Source: Candidatus Bathyarchaeota archaeon
GTDB lineage: Archaea > Thermoproteota > Bathyarchaeia > TCS64
Assembly (NCBI GenBank): GCA_014730055.1
Contig: WJIV01000033.1
Span: 1-21,245, forward strand
Direction of reading: 5' to 3'
DNA: 21,245 nucleotides
The notes under the pieces: generated by a model
What the model was told of the DNA's origin: nothing
The model's database searches: none
Seen by the model: the letters and a program-made list of their open reading frames with translations, nothing else
In this document: in pieces, positions 7,283 through 14,362 of the stretch
Layout of the letters: each line of letters starts with the position of its first letter
Position numbering within the stretch: the first letter of the stretch is position 1
Position numbers and translations under genes: made by a program

Positions 7283-8242
7283 TTAGAGCTTTTCTCGCTG
7301 CTCTGGAACGAGAGTAGGTGGTCTCTCCCCCTCAAGGTAAGCCCGAATGTTATCTACAGCAAGCTCAGCCATCTTTCTACGTGTCTCCCAGGTCGCTGAG
7401 GCACAGTGAGGTGAGAGTACAACGTTTTCAAGTTCGAGGAGCGGATTATGAAGTGGAGTTGGTTCCTCATAGAATACATCCAGTGCTGCACCTTTAATCT
7501 TACCATCCTTTAGGGCCTCGTAGAGAGCATCCTCGTCAATTACCTGACCCCTGCTAGTATTCACTATCAGGGCTGATGGCTTCATAATGCTAAGCTCATG
7601 TGACCCAATAGAGTGCCTGGTTGACTCTAGAAGCGGAACATGTATACTCAGTATATCCGATGCCCTAAGCAACTCCTCTTTATCAACAAACTGTACACCA
7701 AATTCCTTCTCAAGGTCCCTCTTTCTTACGACGTCATTGTATACCAACCTCATATCAAACCCTTGAGCTCGCTTCAGTACCTCCCTTCCTATACTTCCTA
7801 GACCCAGTATTCCTAGGGTCTTGTCCTTAAGTTCCCACCCGAACTCAAGTCTTCTCTCTCGATTTGCCCATTCCTTCCTTACGTACTTATCCGCTTCTGG
7901 AATATGCCTCATGAATCCCAGAATTAATGCCCACGTGTGATCAGCCACACCAGCACTCAGGACATCAGGAGTATGAGCGACGTAAACCCCCCTTTTCGTA
8001 CAGGCTTCGACATCCACTGAGTCGTAACCTACCCCGAATCTGGCGGCTATCCCAAGTTTTGGAGCCTTATCAAGGAAGTCATCATCTATGGTTTCTCCTC
8101 CGACAAGTAAAGCCTCAGCTCCCTCGATATGATCTTCAAGATCCTTATTCAAGTAAATTACATCAGCGAGGGGCTTCAGTTTTTGGCTCACATTCTCTGG
8201 CACATTTCTTTTATCCGGGCTAATAAGAACTAGGGATTTCAT
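7283..8242 (-). CDS. D-isomer specific 2-hydroxyacid dehydrogenase
   Basis: A 319-residue NAD(P)-dependent enzyme of the phosphoglycerate dehydrogenase / glyoxylate-hydroxypyruvate reductase family. The catalytic triad is present: Arg231 in NTSRGQVID, Glu260 in DVFYEEP and His279 in LSPHCAS. The Rossmann motif is GILGLGSIG (residues 144-152), and the second strand ends in Asp170 (VYND), which usually means NAD rather than NADP. There is no C-terminal ACT domain, so it is the short form; 3-phosphoglycerate, glyoxylate or hydroxypyruvate are all possible substrates. The residue after the catalytic His is Cys where Ile or Thr is usual. The ATG start has a TATA-like box 25 nt upstream and no ribosome binding site, so it is probably leaderless. 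It lies downstream of two MFS genes on the same strand. Confidence 0.9.
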   Translation of the reverse strand: MKSLVLISPDKRNVPENVSQKLKPLADVIYLNKDLEDHIEGAEALLVGGETIDDDFLDKAPKLGIAARFGVGYDSVDVEACTKRGVYVAHTPDVLSAGVADHTWALILGFMRHIPEADKYVRKEWANRERRLEFGWELKDKTLGILGLGSIGREVLKRAQGFDMRLVYNDVVRKRDLEKEFGVQFVDKEELLRASDILSIHVPLLESTRHSIGSHELSIMKPSALIVNTSRGQVIDEDALYEALKDGKIKGAALDVFYEEPTPLHNPLLELENVVLSPHCASATWETRRKMAELAVDNIRAYLEGERPPTLVPEQREKL

Positions 8243-8261
8243 GTAAAATAATTCTCTCTAA

Positions 8262-8272
8262 AACTTAAAAGA
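8262..8272 (-). promoter_or_regulatory. TATA-like box of the 2-hydroxyacid dehydrogenase gene
   Basis: CTTTTAAGTTT on the minus strand is centred 25 nt before the ATG at 8242, so transcription would begin at or next to the A of the start codon (leaderless). Confidence 0.45.
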
Positions 8273-8307
8273 TTAACATATATGCTGGGCCCAGCTACAA
8301 TAGAGAC

Positions 8308-9636
8308 CTATACTTGTGCTGTTTCAGGTTCTTTTACCAGTAATATTACAAGTAATGCCGATAACAGAAGAGCTCCACTTGTTATCTGCCAGACCAGATT
8401 AGGGTCAAAAGCATATATCTGGCCGCCTACCCACGCTCCGGCAGCGGCGGCTGGGAAGATCAGGAATCCTCCGCCCCAGAAGTTTCCCCAGCTGATGCTT
8501 ACCCCTCTCTCCCCTAGGAGGCTATAGAGGCGCCCTCTTCGTTCACGTGGTATCATGTTCGCGATAAGGGTACTGAAACCTGGTATCATAATCTTATTAC
8601 AAAGGGCTATTACCGTTATCACAGCAACTACGTGAAGATAGCTGTTTGCATACTGATAAAGGTAGATAACAACAGGGCCTGCCAGCATCCCAACTAACAC
8701 AGACCGCTTGGCACCCCAATTATCCACTATCTGACCCATTGGGAGGGCGAATATAAGCGCAACGACTCCGCTTATCAGGTTAACATCCCCCCATTGAGGT
8801 GCGGTTATATTTACGATCTCTGTGGCATAGATCACATAAAACGGAGCGCTTAACGCCACGAAAAAAGCTGCTATAACCTCGATAACCACTATCGTCTTGA
8901 GACTTCTGTCCATCCATTTAATACTCTCAAAGATACTTCTATAGGAGTCTTTCAGTATCCTGAACAAATCCCCGTAGCTATAAGAATCAGACTCATCCAC
9001 CTCGATGGTTTCTGTTAGGTATCTTAGGCGAAGATAAGCGACAAGTAATCCTGTAAGGAAGGCAATGGTCCAGGCAATCCTAACTGCCCTGATTAACGCT
9101 AGGTCCTCGCTTACTGCCATTGTTTCTTGGAAGTATTCAATTAGTAAGCCACCCATATACGGACTGAGTATTCGAATGGCCCCAGGTACAGCCATCATTA
9201 TTGCGAAACCCTTACCACGAACATTTGGTGGCAGGCTATCGCTGCTCAAGGCGTTCATTGCTGGAACATAGAATAGCAGAAATTGGCTCAAAAACTGACC
9301 AACCGCCAACCACTGCCATGTTGGAGCAATAACGAAGAATATGTGTGCGAGAGCATAGAATACCGTGCTGTATCCAATGAGCTTTACGCGACCTGACTTA
9401 TCCGCAAGGAACCCTCCCACAGGGTATAGGAACATTCCCGCGAGGATACCTATGCTACTGATTAGGCCAACATTTTGATGGCTTCCCCCTAGAGCTAATA
9501 CGTATAAGCTGAAGAATGGGTACACCATGCTGGTGCTCCAGCTCCATAAGATACGGCATATCATGAGAACCTTGATATTTCCCCTTATGAACCAGAACAT
9601 TCCTCTCTGTTCTTTATCTTGCTCAGCCTCTGTCAT
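8308..9636 (-). CDS. MFS transporter, paralogue 2 of the right tandem pair
   Basis: A 442-residue MFS membrane protein. It shares GMFWF..GN.K.LMICRILWSWSTS at the N-terminus, PAMNAL..DSLPP.VRG.GFA after segment 4, and a C-terminal GERGVSISWGNFWGGGFLIFP stretch with the MFS gene upstream on the same strand. Motif A reads GGFLADKSGRVK. It also resembles the left tandem pair along its whole length but is closer to its own neighbour. A central cytoplasmic loop (ETIEVDESDSYSYGD) joins the two halves. The ATG is at 9636; no convincing ribosome binding site is seen. The A/T-rich stretch at about 9670-9690 may hold a promoter, although the 72-bp gap also allows co-transcription from the gene upstream. 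Substrate unknown. Confidence 0.9.
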   Translation of the reverse strand: MTEAEQDKEQRGMFWFIRGNIKVLMICRILWSWSTSMVYPFFSLYVLALGGSHQNVGLISSIGILAGMFLYPVGGFLADKSGRVKLIGYSTVFYALAHIFFVIAPTWQWLAVGQFLSQFLLFYVPAMNALSSDSLPPNVRGKGFAIMMAVPGAIRILSPYMGGLLIEYFQETMAVSEDLALIRAVRIAWTIAFLTGLLVAYLRLRYLTETIEVDESDSYSYGDLFRILKDSYRSIFESIKWMDRSLKTIVVIEVIAAFFVALSAPFYVIYATEIVNITAPQWGDVNLISGVVALIFALPMGQIVDNWGAKRSVLVGMLAGPVVIYLYQYANSYLHVVAVITVIALCNKIMIPGFSTLIANMIPRERRGRLYSLLGERGVSISWGNFWGGGFLIFPAAAAGAWVGGQIYAFDPNLVWQITSGALLLSALLVILLVKEPETAQV

Positions 9637-9708
9637 ACATATCTCTCGGGTTTCTAACTGATGGATGCTTTTATCATAATAATATTTTCATTTTAACATT
9701 TAGTGCTT

Positions 9709-11034
9709 CTAGTGTTGTGCCTCCTCCGGCTCCCTTACCAACAATAAAATAAGAAGAGCACTAACAAGTATCGCACTGGCTGTGATCATCCAAGGATAAT
9801 TTGGGTTGATGTCATAAATCCATCCACCAACGTACGCACCTATCGCTGCAGGCGGAAATAGGAGAAAACCCCCTCCCCAGAAGTTCCCAAAACTAATCAT
9901 CACTCCCCTTTCTCCTATGAGGCTGTAGAGTCTCCCTCTCCTCGAACGAGGTATGATATTAGCTATAATCGTACTGAAAGCCGGCATCATCATTGTGTTA
10001 CAGATGGATAATCCACAAAGTATCAAAACTACAGCGAGGAATCCAGTAGCATATTGGTAACTGAATATGATTAAAGGTGCTAGGAACATTCCTGCCAATA
10101 TCATCCTTTTTGATCCTATTCTATCCACAGCGCTTCCAAAGGGGAATGCTAAAAGAATTCCTACAAGGCCGCTGATGAACATCACCAATCCCCACTGTGC
10201 CTCACTAATACCAATTATTTGTTTTGCATATACGACATAGAATGGGGCACTCATGGCTACGAAGAAGCTGGTGAACATCTCTATCCCAACAATTATTTTC
10301 AAGCTCTTATTCATCCATTTGATGCTGTCAAATATGCTTCTGTAAGCCGGTATCAATGCTTTAGGTATCTCTCTAAAACTAAACTTCTCACCGCTTGACT
10401 CCTCATCTGTTATTGTCTCTTTTAAGTATCTCAATCTTATCCATGCTACCAGAAGCCCTGTAAGAAAAGCAATTGTCCATGCAACTCTGACCGCCGTTAC
10501 CAAAGCCTGGTCACTACTGAGTTCGCTGGTTCTCTGGTACCATTCTATTATGTACCCTCCCATTATTGGAGCAATAATTCTGATGGAGCCAGGTACCGCC
10601 ATCATAACCGCAAAACCTCTACCCCTAACACCCGGAGGGAGGCTGTCAGCCTCAAGGGCATTCATAGCAGGCATGTAGAATAGGAGCAGTTGGCTGAAGA
10701 ATTGTCCAATGGCGATTATCCTCCAGTCATAGGCTATAACGAAGAATAAATGTGCAAAAGCATAGAGTAGGGTGCTGTAGCCTATGAGTTTAACTCTGCC
10801 TGCTCTATCTGCGATGTATCCTCCGACCGGATATAGAACCATTCCGGCGAGTATTCCAAGGCTGTTAATTAGCCCTATCTCTCTGCTCGAGCCACCTAGA
10901 GCTAGTATATAAAGGCTGAAGAAGGGATAGATCACGCTGGTGCTCCAGCTCCAGAGAATGCGGCAGATCATCAGAATCTTGACATTTCCCTGTACAAACC
11001 AGAACATACCCCTCCGCTCACTCATTGCAACCAC
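9709..11034 (-). CDS. MFS transporter, paralogue 1 of the right tandem pair
   Basis: A 441-residue MFS membrane protein, sister of the gene just downstream. Motif A is GGYIADRAGRVK, followed by the shared PAMNALEADSLPP and, before the last helices, GERGVMISFGNFWGGGFLLFP. The frame opens at GTG 11034 (MVAMSERRG); an ATG at 11025 is equally plausible and would give a protein three residues shorter. A TATA-like GTTTATTAG lies about 32 nt before the GTG, and a perfect 7+7 inverted repeat sits directly upstream of that box. The gene diverges from the serine dehydratase operon over 131 bp, which makes an amino acid or related organic acid a reasonable but unproven guess for the cargo. Confidence 0.9.
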   Translation of the reverse strand: MVAMSERRGMFWFVQGNVKILMICRILWSWSTSVIYPFFSLYILALGGSSREIGLINSLGILAGMVLYPVGGYIADRAGRVKLIGYSTLLYAFAHLFFVIAYDWRIIAIGQFFSQLLLFYMPAMNALEADSLPPGVRGRGFAVMMAVPGSIRIIAPIMGGYIIEWYQRTSELSSDQALVTAVRVAWTIAFLTGLLVAWIRLRYLKETITDEESSGEKFSFREIPKALIPAYRSIFDSIKWMNKSLKIIVGIEMFTSFFVAMSAPFYVVYAKQIIGISEAQWGLVMFISGLVGILLAFPFGSAVDRIGSKRMILAGMFLAPLIIFSYQYATGFLAVVLILCGLSICNTMMMPAFSTIIANIIPRSRRGRLYSLIGERGVMISFGNFWGGGFLLFPPAAIGAYVGGWIYDINPNYPWMITASAILVSALLILLLVREPEEAQH

Positions 11035-11061
11035 TTAGTTTGGGCAAAGAAGTATCTAAAT

Positions 11062-11098
11062 CTAATAAACATTATTGTAATGCTACAATACAATGTAG
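11062..11098 (-). promoter_or_regulatory. MFS promoter with overlapping TTGTA/TACAA inverted repeats
   Basis: The TATA-like box GTTTATTAG (minus strand, 11062-11070) is flanked upstream by a perfect inverted repeat TATTGTA-ATGC-TACAATA at 11073-11090. A second, overlapping pair CTACA-N6-TGTAG spans 11083-11098, and TACAAT occurs twice in a row (11084-11089 and 11089-11094). Repeated half-sites at the BRE/upstream edge of an archaeal promoter are where activators or repressors bind. The regulator is not identified. Confidence 0.45.
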
Positions 11099-11136
11099 TG
11101 AATTTACTCTTGTACCTATCTTCCAAATTCAGCGAA

Positions 11137-11155
11137 CTGTTAAAGATGATCATCT
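11137..11155 (+). promoter_or_regulatory. serine dehydratase operon promoter with a 12-bp palindrome
   Basis: AGCGAA (BRE-like, 11131-11136) precedes CTGTTAAAG (TATA-like, 11137-11145), which predicts a transcript start near 11168, a few bases before the ATG at 11175. A perfect palindrome AGATGATCATCT occupies 11144-11155, between the TATA box and the transcript start, the classic place for an archaeal repressor operator. Confidence 0.5.
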
Positions 11156-11165
11156 GAAATAATCA

Positions 11166-11846
11166 TTGAGGAAAATGGGGAAAGCGGATAGTGTCTTCGA
11201 GGTAATTGGTCCGATTATGATAGGGCCTTCCAGCAGTCATACTGCTGCCGCAGTGAGGATAGGAAAGATAACTAGAGAACTCGTCGGAGAACCAATAAAA
11301 AAAGCTAAAATACTCCTTCACGGTAGCTTTGGATCTACGGGTATCGGCCATGGAACAGATAAGGCCATTGTTGCAGGTCTTATGGGGTTTGATCCCGATG
11401 ATGAGCGTATAAGGGATGCCAAGAGCCTAGCAAAAAAGAAAGGAATGAATTTCAATTTTGACAAAGTTGATTTAGGAGACGAATATCACCCAAACACGAC
11501 CAGGATAGAGGTACAAGGAGTCAACAAGACGAGTTTTACAGTGACTGCCTCAAGCCTGGGTGGTGGCAATATTGCTGTCAACGAGATTAATGGTTTGAAG
11601 CTGCAGCTTTCAGGGGAATATAATACCCTAGTGACAATCCACAAAGATGAGAGAGGTGTAGTCGCGAATGTGACCTCGATAATTGCCGAGTACGATGTCA
11701 ATATCTCATCCATGAATGTGAGCAGGACCAAGAGAGGAGGGCAGGCTATAATGGCAGTTGAGATGGATCAGGCACTTCCTGAGGAGGCCATAGAAGAACT
11801 CGAATCGGTTGTTAGTGTAGCACGTTTTATCCCACCTATATACTAG
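11166..11846 (+). CDS. sdaAB: L-serine dehydratase, iron-sulfur type, beta subunit
   Basis: A 226-residue subunit of the [4Fe-4S] L-serine dehydratase, which converts L-serine to pyruvate and ammonia. The family motifs IGPSSSHTAAAVR (residues 19-31) and LHGSFGSTGIGHGTD (51-65) are present, and a C-terminal ACT domain (about 150-226, LVTIHKDERGVVANVTSII) is typical of the two-subunit form, where it is thought to bind ligand or hold the subunits together. The frame opens at TTG 11166, but ATG 11175 is the likelier start because the predicted transcript start is near 11168. The alpha subunit gene follows after 8 bp, with its ribosome binding site overlapping this gene's stop. Confidence 0.93.
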   Translation: MRKMGKADSVFEVIGPIMIGPSSSHTAAAVRIGKITRELVGEPIKKAKILLHGSFGSTGIGHGTDKAIVAGLMGFDPDDERIRDAKSLAKKKGMNFNFDKVDLGDEYHPNTTRIEVQGVNKTSFTVTASSLGGGNIAVNEINGLKLQLSGEYNTLVTIHKDERGVVANVTSIIAEYDVNISSMNVSRTKRGGQAIMAVEMDQALPEEAIEELESVVSVARFIPPIY

Positions 11847-11850
11847 GAGG
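11844..11850 (+). promoter_or_regulatory. ribosome binding site of the alpha subunit gene
   Basis: TAGGAGG overlaps the TAG stop of the beta subunit gene. AGGAGG (11845-11850) lies seven bases before ATG 11858 and only four before GTG 11855, so it favours the ATG as the start of the alpha subunit. Confidence 0.7.
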
Positions 11851-11854
11851 AATA

Positions 11855-12721
11855 GTGATGCATTATACATCCTTGAGAGAACTTATAGATGAAGCTAATA
11901 AGCGAGAACAGAGCATAGGTGCTATAGTCCTCGAGGCTGAATCTGAACAAGAGTACACCGACATAGAATCATCGAGAGAGACCATGAGAAAAACATGGCG
12001 AGTAATGAAGGAATCAATAGAAAAGGGTAGAGAGTCCAATGAGTGCTCTAGAAGCGGATTGAGCGGTGGTGACGCCTTTAAGCTTCTAAAGTTTAGCAGC
12101 GTCTACTTGGGGAAAGAGGTCTCCGACACTGTGGCTGAGGCTTTGGGGGTCGCAGAACTTAACGCCTGCATGGGGAAGGTGGTTGCATGCCCAACTGCTG
12201 GTAGCTGCGGGATCGTACCGGCAGCCTTGAATTATGCCCAGAAAAAATTTGACTTGGATGAGGAGCAGATTATAAACGCGCTCTTCACCGCGGCTGGGAT
12301 TGGAATCGTATGCTCGGTGAACGCTTCTCTTTCCGGGGCAGAGGGAGGATGCCAAGCTGAATGTGGTGTAGCTGCGGCCATGGCCTCTGGGGCTCTGGTG
12401 GAATTGGCAGGCGGATCTCCTGACATGATAGGAAACGCCGTCGCGATCTGTTTCACTAACCTTATGGGGTTAATATGTGACCCTGTAGCTGGGCTTGTTG
12501 AGATCCCCTGTATCTTCAGAAACGCCGGTACTCTGATCCAGGGAATTCTCTCGGCTGAGATGGCTCTGGCAGGTATAGAGAGCAGAATACCCGTGGATGA
12601 AGTAATTGAAGCTATGGGTGATGTGGGAAGGGCCTTGCCTGAAAATCTGAGAGAGACTGCGGAGGGAGGACTCGCTGCAACAGAAACTGGTAGAAAAATA
12701 GCTGAGGAATTCGGAAGTTAG
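11855..12721 (+). CDS. sdaAA: L-serine dehydratase, iron-sulfur type, alpha subunit
   Basis: A 288-residue catalytic subunit that binds the oxygen-sensitive [4Fe-4S] cluster. The cluster cysteines can be placed as Cys166 (GAEGGCQAECG), Cys208 (LICDPVAG) and Cys219 (VEIPC). Their 42- and 11-residue spacings equal those of Cys343, Cys385 and Cys396 in the fused Legionella enzyme. The conserved CPTAGSCGIVPA lies at 112-123 and ECSRSGLSGGDA at 63-74. The frame begins at GTG 11855 but ATG 11858 fits the AGGAGG better. It forms an operon with the beta subunit and ends 4 bp inside the convergent TIGR04076-type gene. The enzyme would feed serine carbon to pyruvate. Confidence 0.94.
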   Translation: MMHYTSLRELIDEANKREQSIGAIVLEAESEQEYTDIESSRETMRKTWRVMKESIEKGRESNECSRSGLSGGDAFKLLKFSSVYLGKEVSDTVAEALGVAELNACMGKVVACPTAGSCGIVPAALNYAQKKFDLDEEQIINALFTAAGIGIVCSVNASLSGAEGGCQAECGVAAAMASGALVELAGGSPDMIGNAVAICFTNLMGLICDPVAGLVEIPCIFRNAGTLIQGILSAEMALAGIESRIPVDEVIEAMGDVGRALPENLRETAEGGLAATETGRKIAEEFGS

Positions 12722-12981
12722 TCCTTCTTTCGGATCTTGAAGGTCACTAGATTATACCTGTCAGGGCACTCATACTTGAACTCGTCATTGTTCATCCAAG
12801 GTATCTGTCCACCATAACACATGTTCATCATGGTAGGAAAGAGGTCATGGTAGCAGTAACCGCATATCCCCCCTGTCTTATGAGTGTTTATCTCAAATTT
12901 GTCGCCAACCTTGTGACCAGCGCTGCAGTTTCTCTCGATACTCTCTACCTCGGCTACATATACTGGTTCTTCAGACATCAT
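12718..12981 (-). CDS. small Cys-rich TIGR04076-family protein
   Basis: An 87-residue protein matching the pattern of the TIGR04076 family: a CxxxHKxGDxFEI opening (Cys19, His23, residues 19-31), Cys40 and Cys43 in GICGYC, a GGQIPW motif (57-62) and ECPDRYNLVTFKI at the end (71-83). Cys55 is an extra cysteine. The Cys and His residues suggest metal or Fe-S binding, but no function is established for the family. Two adjacent ATG codons (12981, 12978) could start it; a TATA-like TTAATTAA lies near 13008-13015, about 31 nt upstream. The last four bases overlap the convergent serine dehydratase alpha gene. Confidence 0.75.
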   Translation of the reverse strand: MMSEEPVYVAEVESIERNCSAGHKVGDKFEINTHKTGGICGYCYHDLFPTMMNMCYGGQIPWMNNDEFKYECPDRYNLVTFKIRKKD

Positions 12982-13048
12982 GTATCGAGATATTTTAAGA
13001 TCGGGTGGTTAATTAAAGCAGTTATTGAGACCCTATGAGTCGATAAGA

Positions 13049-13058
13049 GTTTTTACTT
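13049..13058 (+). promoter_or_regulatory. TATA-like box of the beta-lactamase-fold gene
   Basis: GTTTTTACTT is centred 26 nt before the ATG at 13079 after a purine-rich GATAAGA. There is no ribosome binding site, so leaderless expression is likely. Confidence 0.45.
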
Positions 13059-13078
13059 ACCCCAGATCTTAATCCACT

Positions 13079-13960
13079 ATGAGTCTTAAAGAAGCAATCA
13101 TTAGCCCAGCAGAGTCACTTAAAGGAAAGATGGGTGTATCTGTAAAAGACCTAAAGACAGGTGAGGCAGCTAACCTTAACGGTGACGACCTCTTCCCCAC
13201 TGCCAGCACCTTCAAGGTACCTGTCTTAGTAGAGTTCTACAGGCAGGTCGAGAATGGGATTATTAGCTTAGATGAGAAGGTTATCCTCAGACAGGAGGAT
13301 CTAGTTCCCGGCTCTGGCGTTCTCAAGGAACTTACCCCGGGGATGATCATAAGCTTCAGGGACCTCCTTAAACTGATGATGGTGATCAGTGACAACACCG
13401 CAACCGACCTGGTTATCCGAGAGGTAGGGATGGAAAACATAAATAACACCCTCAGGGAACTCGGCTTGAAGAAGACAAAGGTCAAAAAATACTGCAGGGA
13501 GATTCTCTTTGACCTAGTCGGTGTAAACCGTCCGTTAAAGGAGATGACACTGGATTTATGGGATGAGGTAGAGGCTGGTACTGATTATAATGGAACTTGG
13601 AGCCTCGATGTAGATGATAATGATGTAACTACCCCAAATGAAATGACAGAACTCTTGGAGATGATTGCAACCGGAAGAGCGGCTTCCAAAGAGAGCTGCG
13701 ACGAGATACTTCAAATAATGGAAAAGTGCCAGACAGGTCAATACAGAATTCCAAAATATCTTCCAACAAAAGAACTAGTCCTTCAGAGAAAGACCGGGTC
13801 ACTACCAGGAATACGGAATGATGTTGGTGTAATAAAAGCAAAGGAAAAGGATATGAGCTATGTATTAAGCTGCTATACAATGAATGCTGAGGATGTATTT
13901 CAGGCTGAGGAAAGTATAGCAAGGACATCAGAGAACATATACCAATACTTCACCGGATGA
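13079..13960 (+). CDS. class A beta-lactamase-like serine hydrolase, cytoplasmic
   Basis: A 293-residue protein with the serine beta-lactamase/penicillin-binding fold. The three active-site motifs are present: SxxK as Ser43-Thr-Phe-Lys46, SDN at 104-106 in VISDNTATD, and KTG at 238-240. GSGVLKELTPG (79-88 region) and DVTTPNEM (182-189) are also typical of class A enzymes. The Glu166 of the omega loop, which activates the deacylating water in true class A lactamases, has no clear equivalent in the preceding EAGTDYNGTW stretch, so beta-lactam hydrolysis is doubtful. There is no signal peptide, so it would act in the cytoplasm, unlike bacterial relatives. Archaea lack murein, so a peptidase, esterase or amidase role is more likely. 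It is monocistronic, with a TATA-like box 26 nt upstream. Confidence 0.85.
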   Translation: MSLKEAIISPAESLKGKMGVSVKDLKTGEAANLNGDDLFPTASTFKVPVLVEFYRQVENGIISLDEKVILRQEDLVPGSGVLKELTPGMIISFRDLLKLMMVISDNTATDLVIREVGMENINNTLRELGLKKTKVKKYCREILFDLVGVNRPLKEMTLDLWDEVEAGTDYNGTWSLDVDDNDVTTPNEMTELLEMIATGRAASKESCDEILQIMEKCQTGQYRIPKYLPTKELVLQRKTGSLPGIRNDVGVIKAKEKDMSYVLSCYTMNAEDVFQAEESIARTSENIYQYFTG

Positions 13961-14150
13961 TTTCAAATAATAATGATACTTTTTAATAATTTACATATTT
14001 ACGCAATTTACTAATTATTATATTGCATTTTCATTATATATAAATAAATTTCATTGAAACTATAAAATGTCATAAATAAAGGATTAGTTTTTGTCTTAAT
14101 ATTAAAAGATATGTTTTTTTCCCGGTCTTTATTCGGAAATTGATCACACA

Positions 14151-14156
14151 GGTGAT
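14151..14156 (+). promoter_or_regulatory. GGTGAT ribosome binding site of the coiled-coil gene
   Basis: GGTGAT, complementary to the AUCACC of archaeal 16S 3' ends, lies five bases before the ATG at 14162 and supports this short frame as a real gene. The 200-bp intergenic region before it is very A/T-rich, with possible TATA boxes near 14095-14105 and 14125-14133; I see no other structure in it. Confidence 0.55.
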
Positions 14157-14161
14157 AGAAA

Positions 14162-14362
14162 ATGAGCGAGCAACGTATTAGAGAATTGAGTTCCCAACTG
14201 GTCGAAAAGCAGCTAGAGCAAGCCCACAACCACAAGAACAAGTCCGAGGTAATTCAAGCTGTTAGACTAGACCAAGAGATAATCAATCTCAAGAGGGAAA
14301 TAAATAATGAACTTGACGTCATCAGGGGAATTAAAAAGATGAAGGTTGAGTACTCAGAGTAA
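14162..14362 (+). CDS. small charged coiled-coil protein of unknown function
   Basis: A 66-residue hydrophilic protein with no cysteine, tryptophan or membrane segment. Nearly the whole sequence is predicted helix with hydrophobic residues at heptad-like spacing (for example IRELSSQLVEKQLEQA at 6-21 and LDQEIINLKREINNELDVI at 36-54), so it should form a coiled coil or helical hairpin. I do not recognise a family. Support for it being real comes from GGTGAT five bases before the ATG, a composition unlike the surrounding A/T-rich DNA, and a T-rich stretch just after the stop (GTTTTTATAAG, 14379-14389) that may end transcription. It is alone on the plus strand, facing the convergent M14 gene 370 bp away. 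It may be an oligomerising accessory or a DNA- or RNA-associated protein, but nothing shows which. Confidence 0.6.
   Translation: MSEQRIRELSSQLVEKQLEQAHNHKNKSEVIQAVRLDQEIINLKREINNELDVIRGIKKMKVEYSE

Noticed and set aside
12847..13038. 63-codon plus-strand frame opposite the TIGR04076-type gene
   Set aside because: The minus-strand frame carries the conserved CxxxHKxGD and GGQIPW motifs; the plus frame is its shadow.
13961..14161. Origin-like A/T-rich stretch
   Set aside because: No repeated ORB-type motifs and no cdc6 gene nearby, only plain A/T-rich intergenic DNA.
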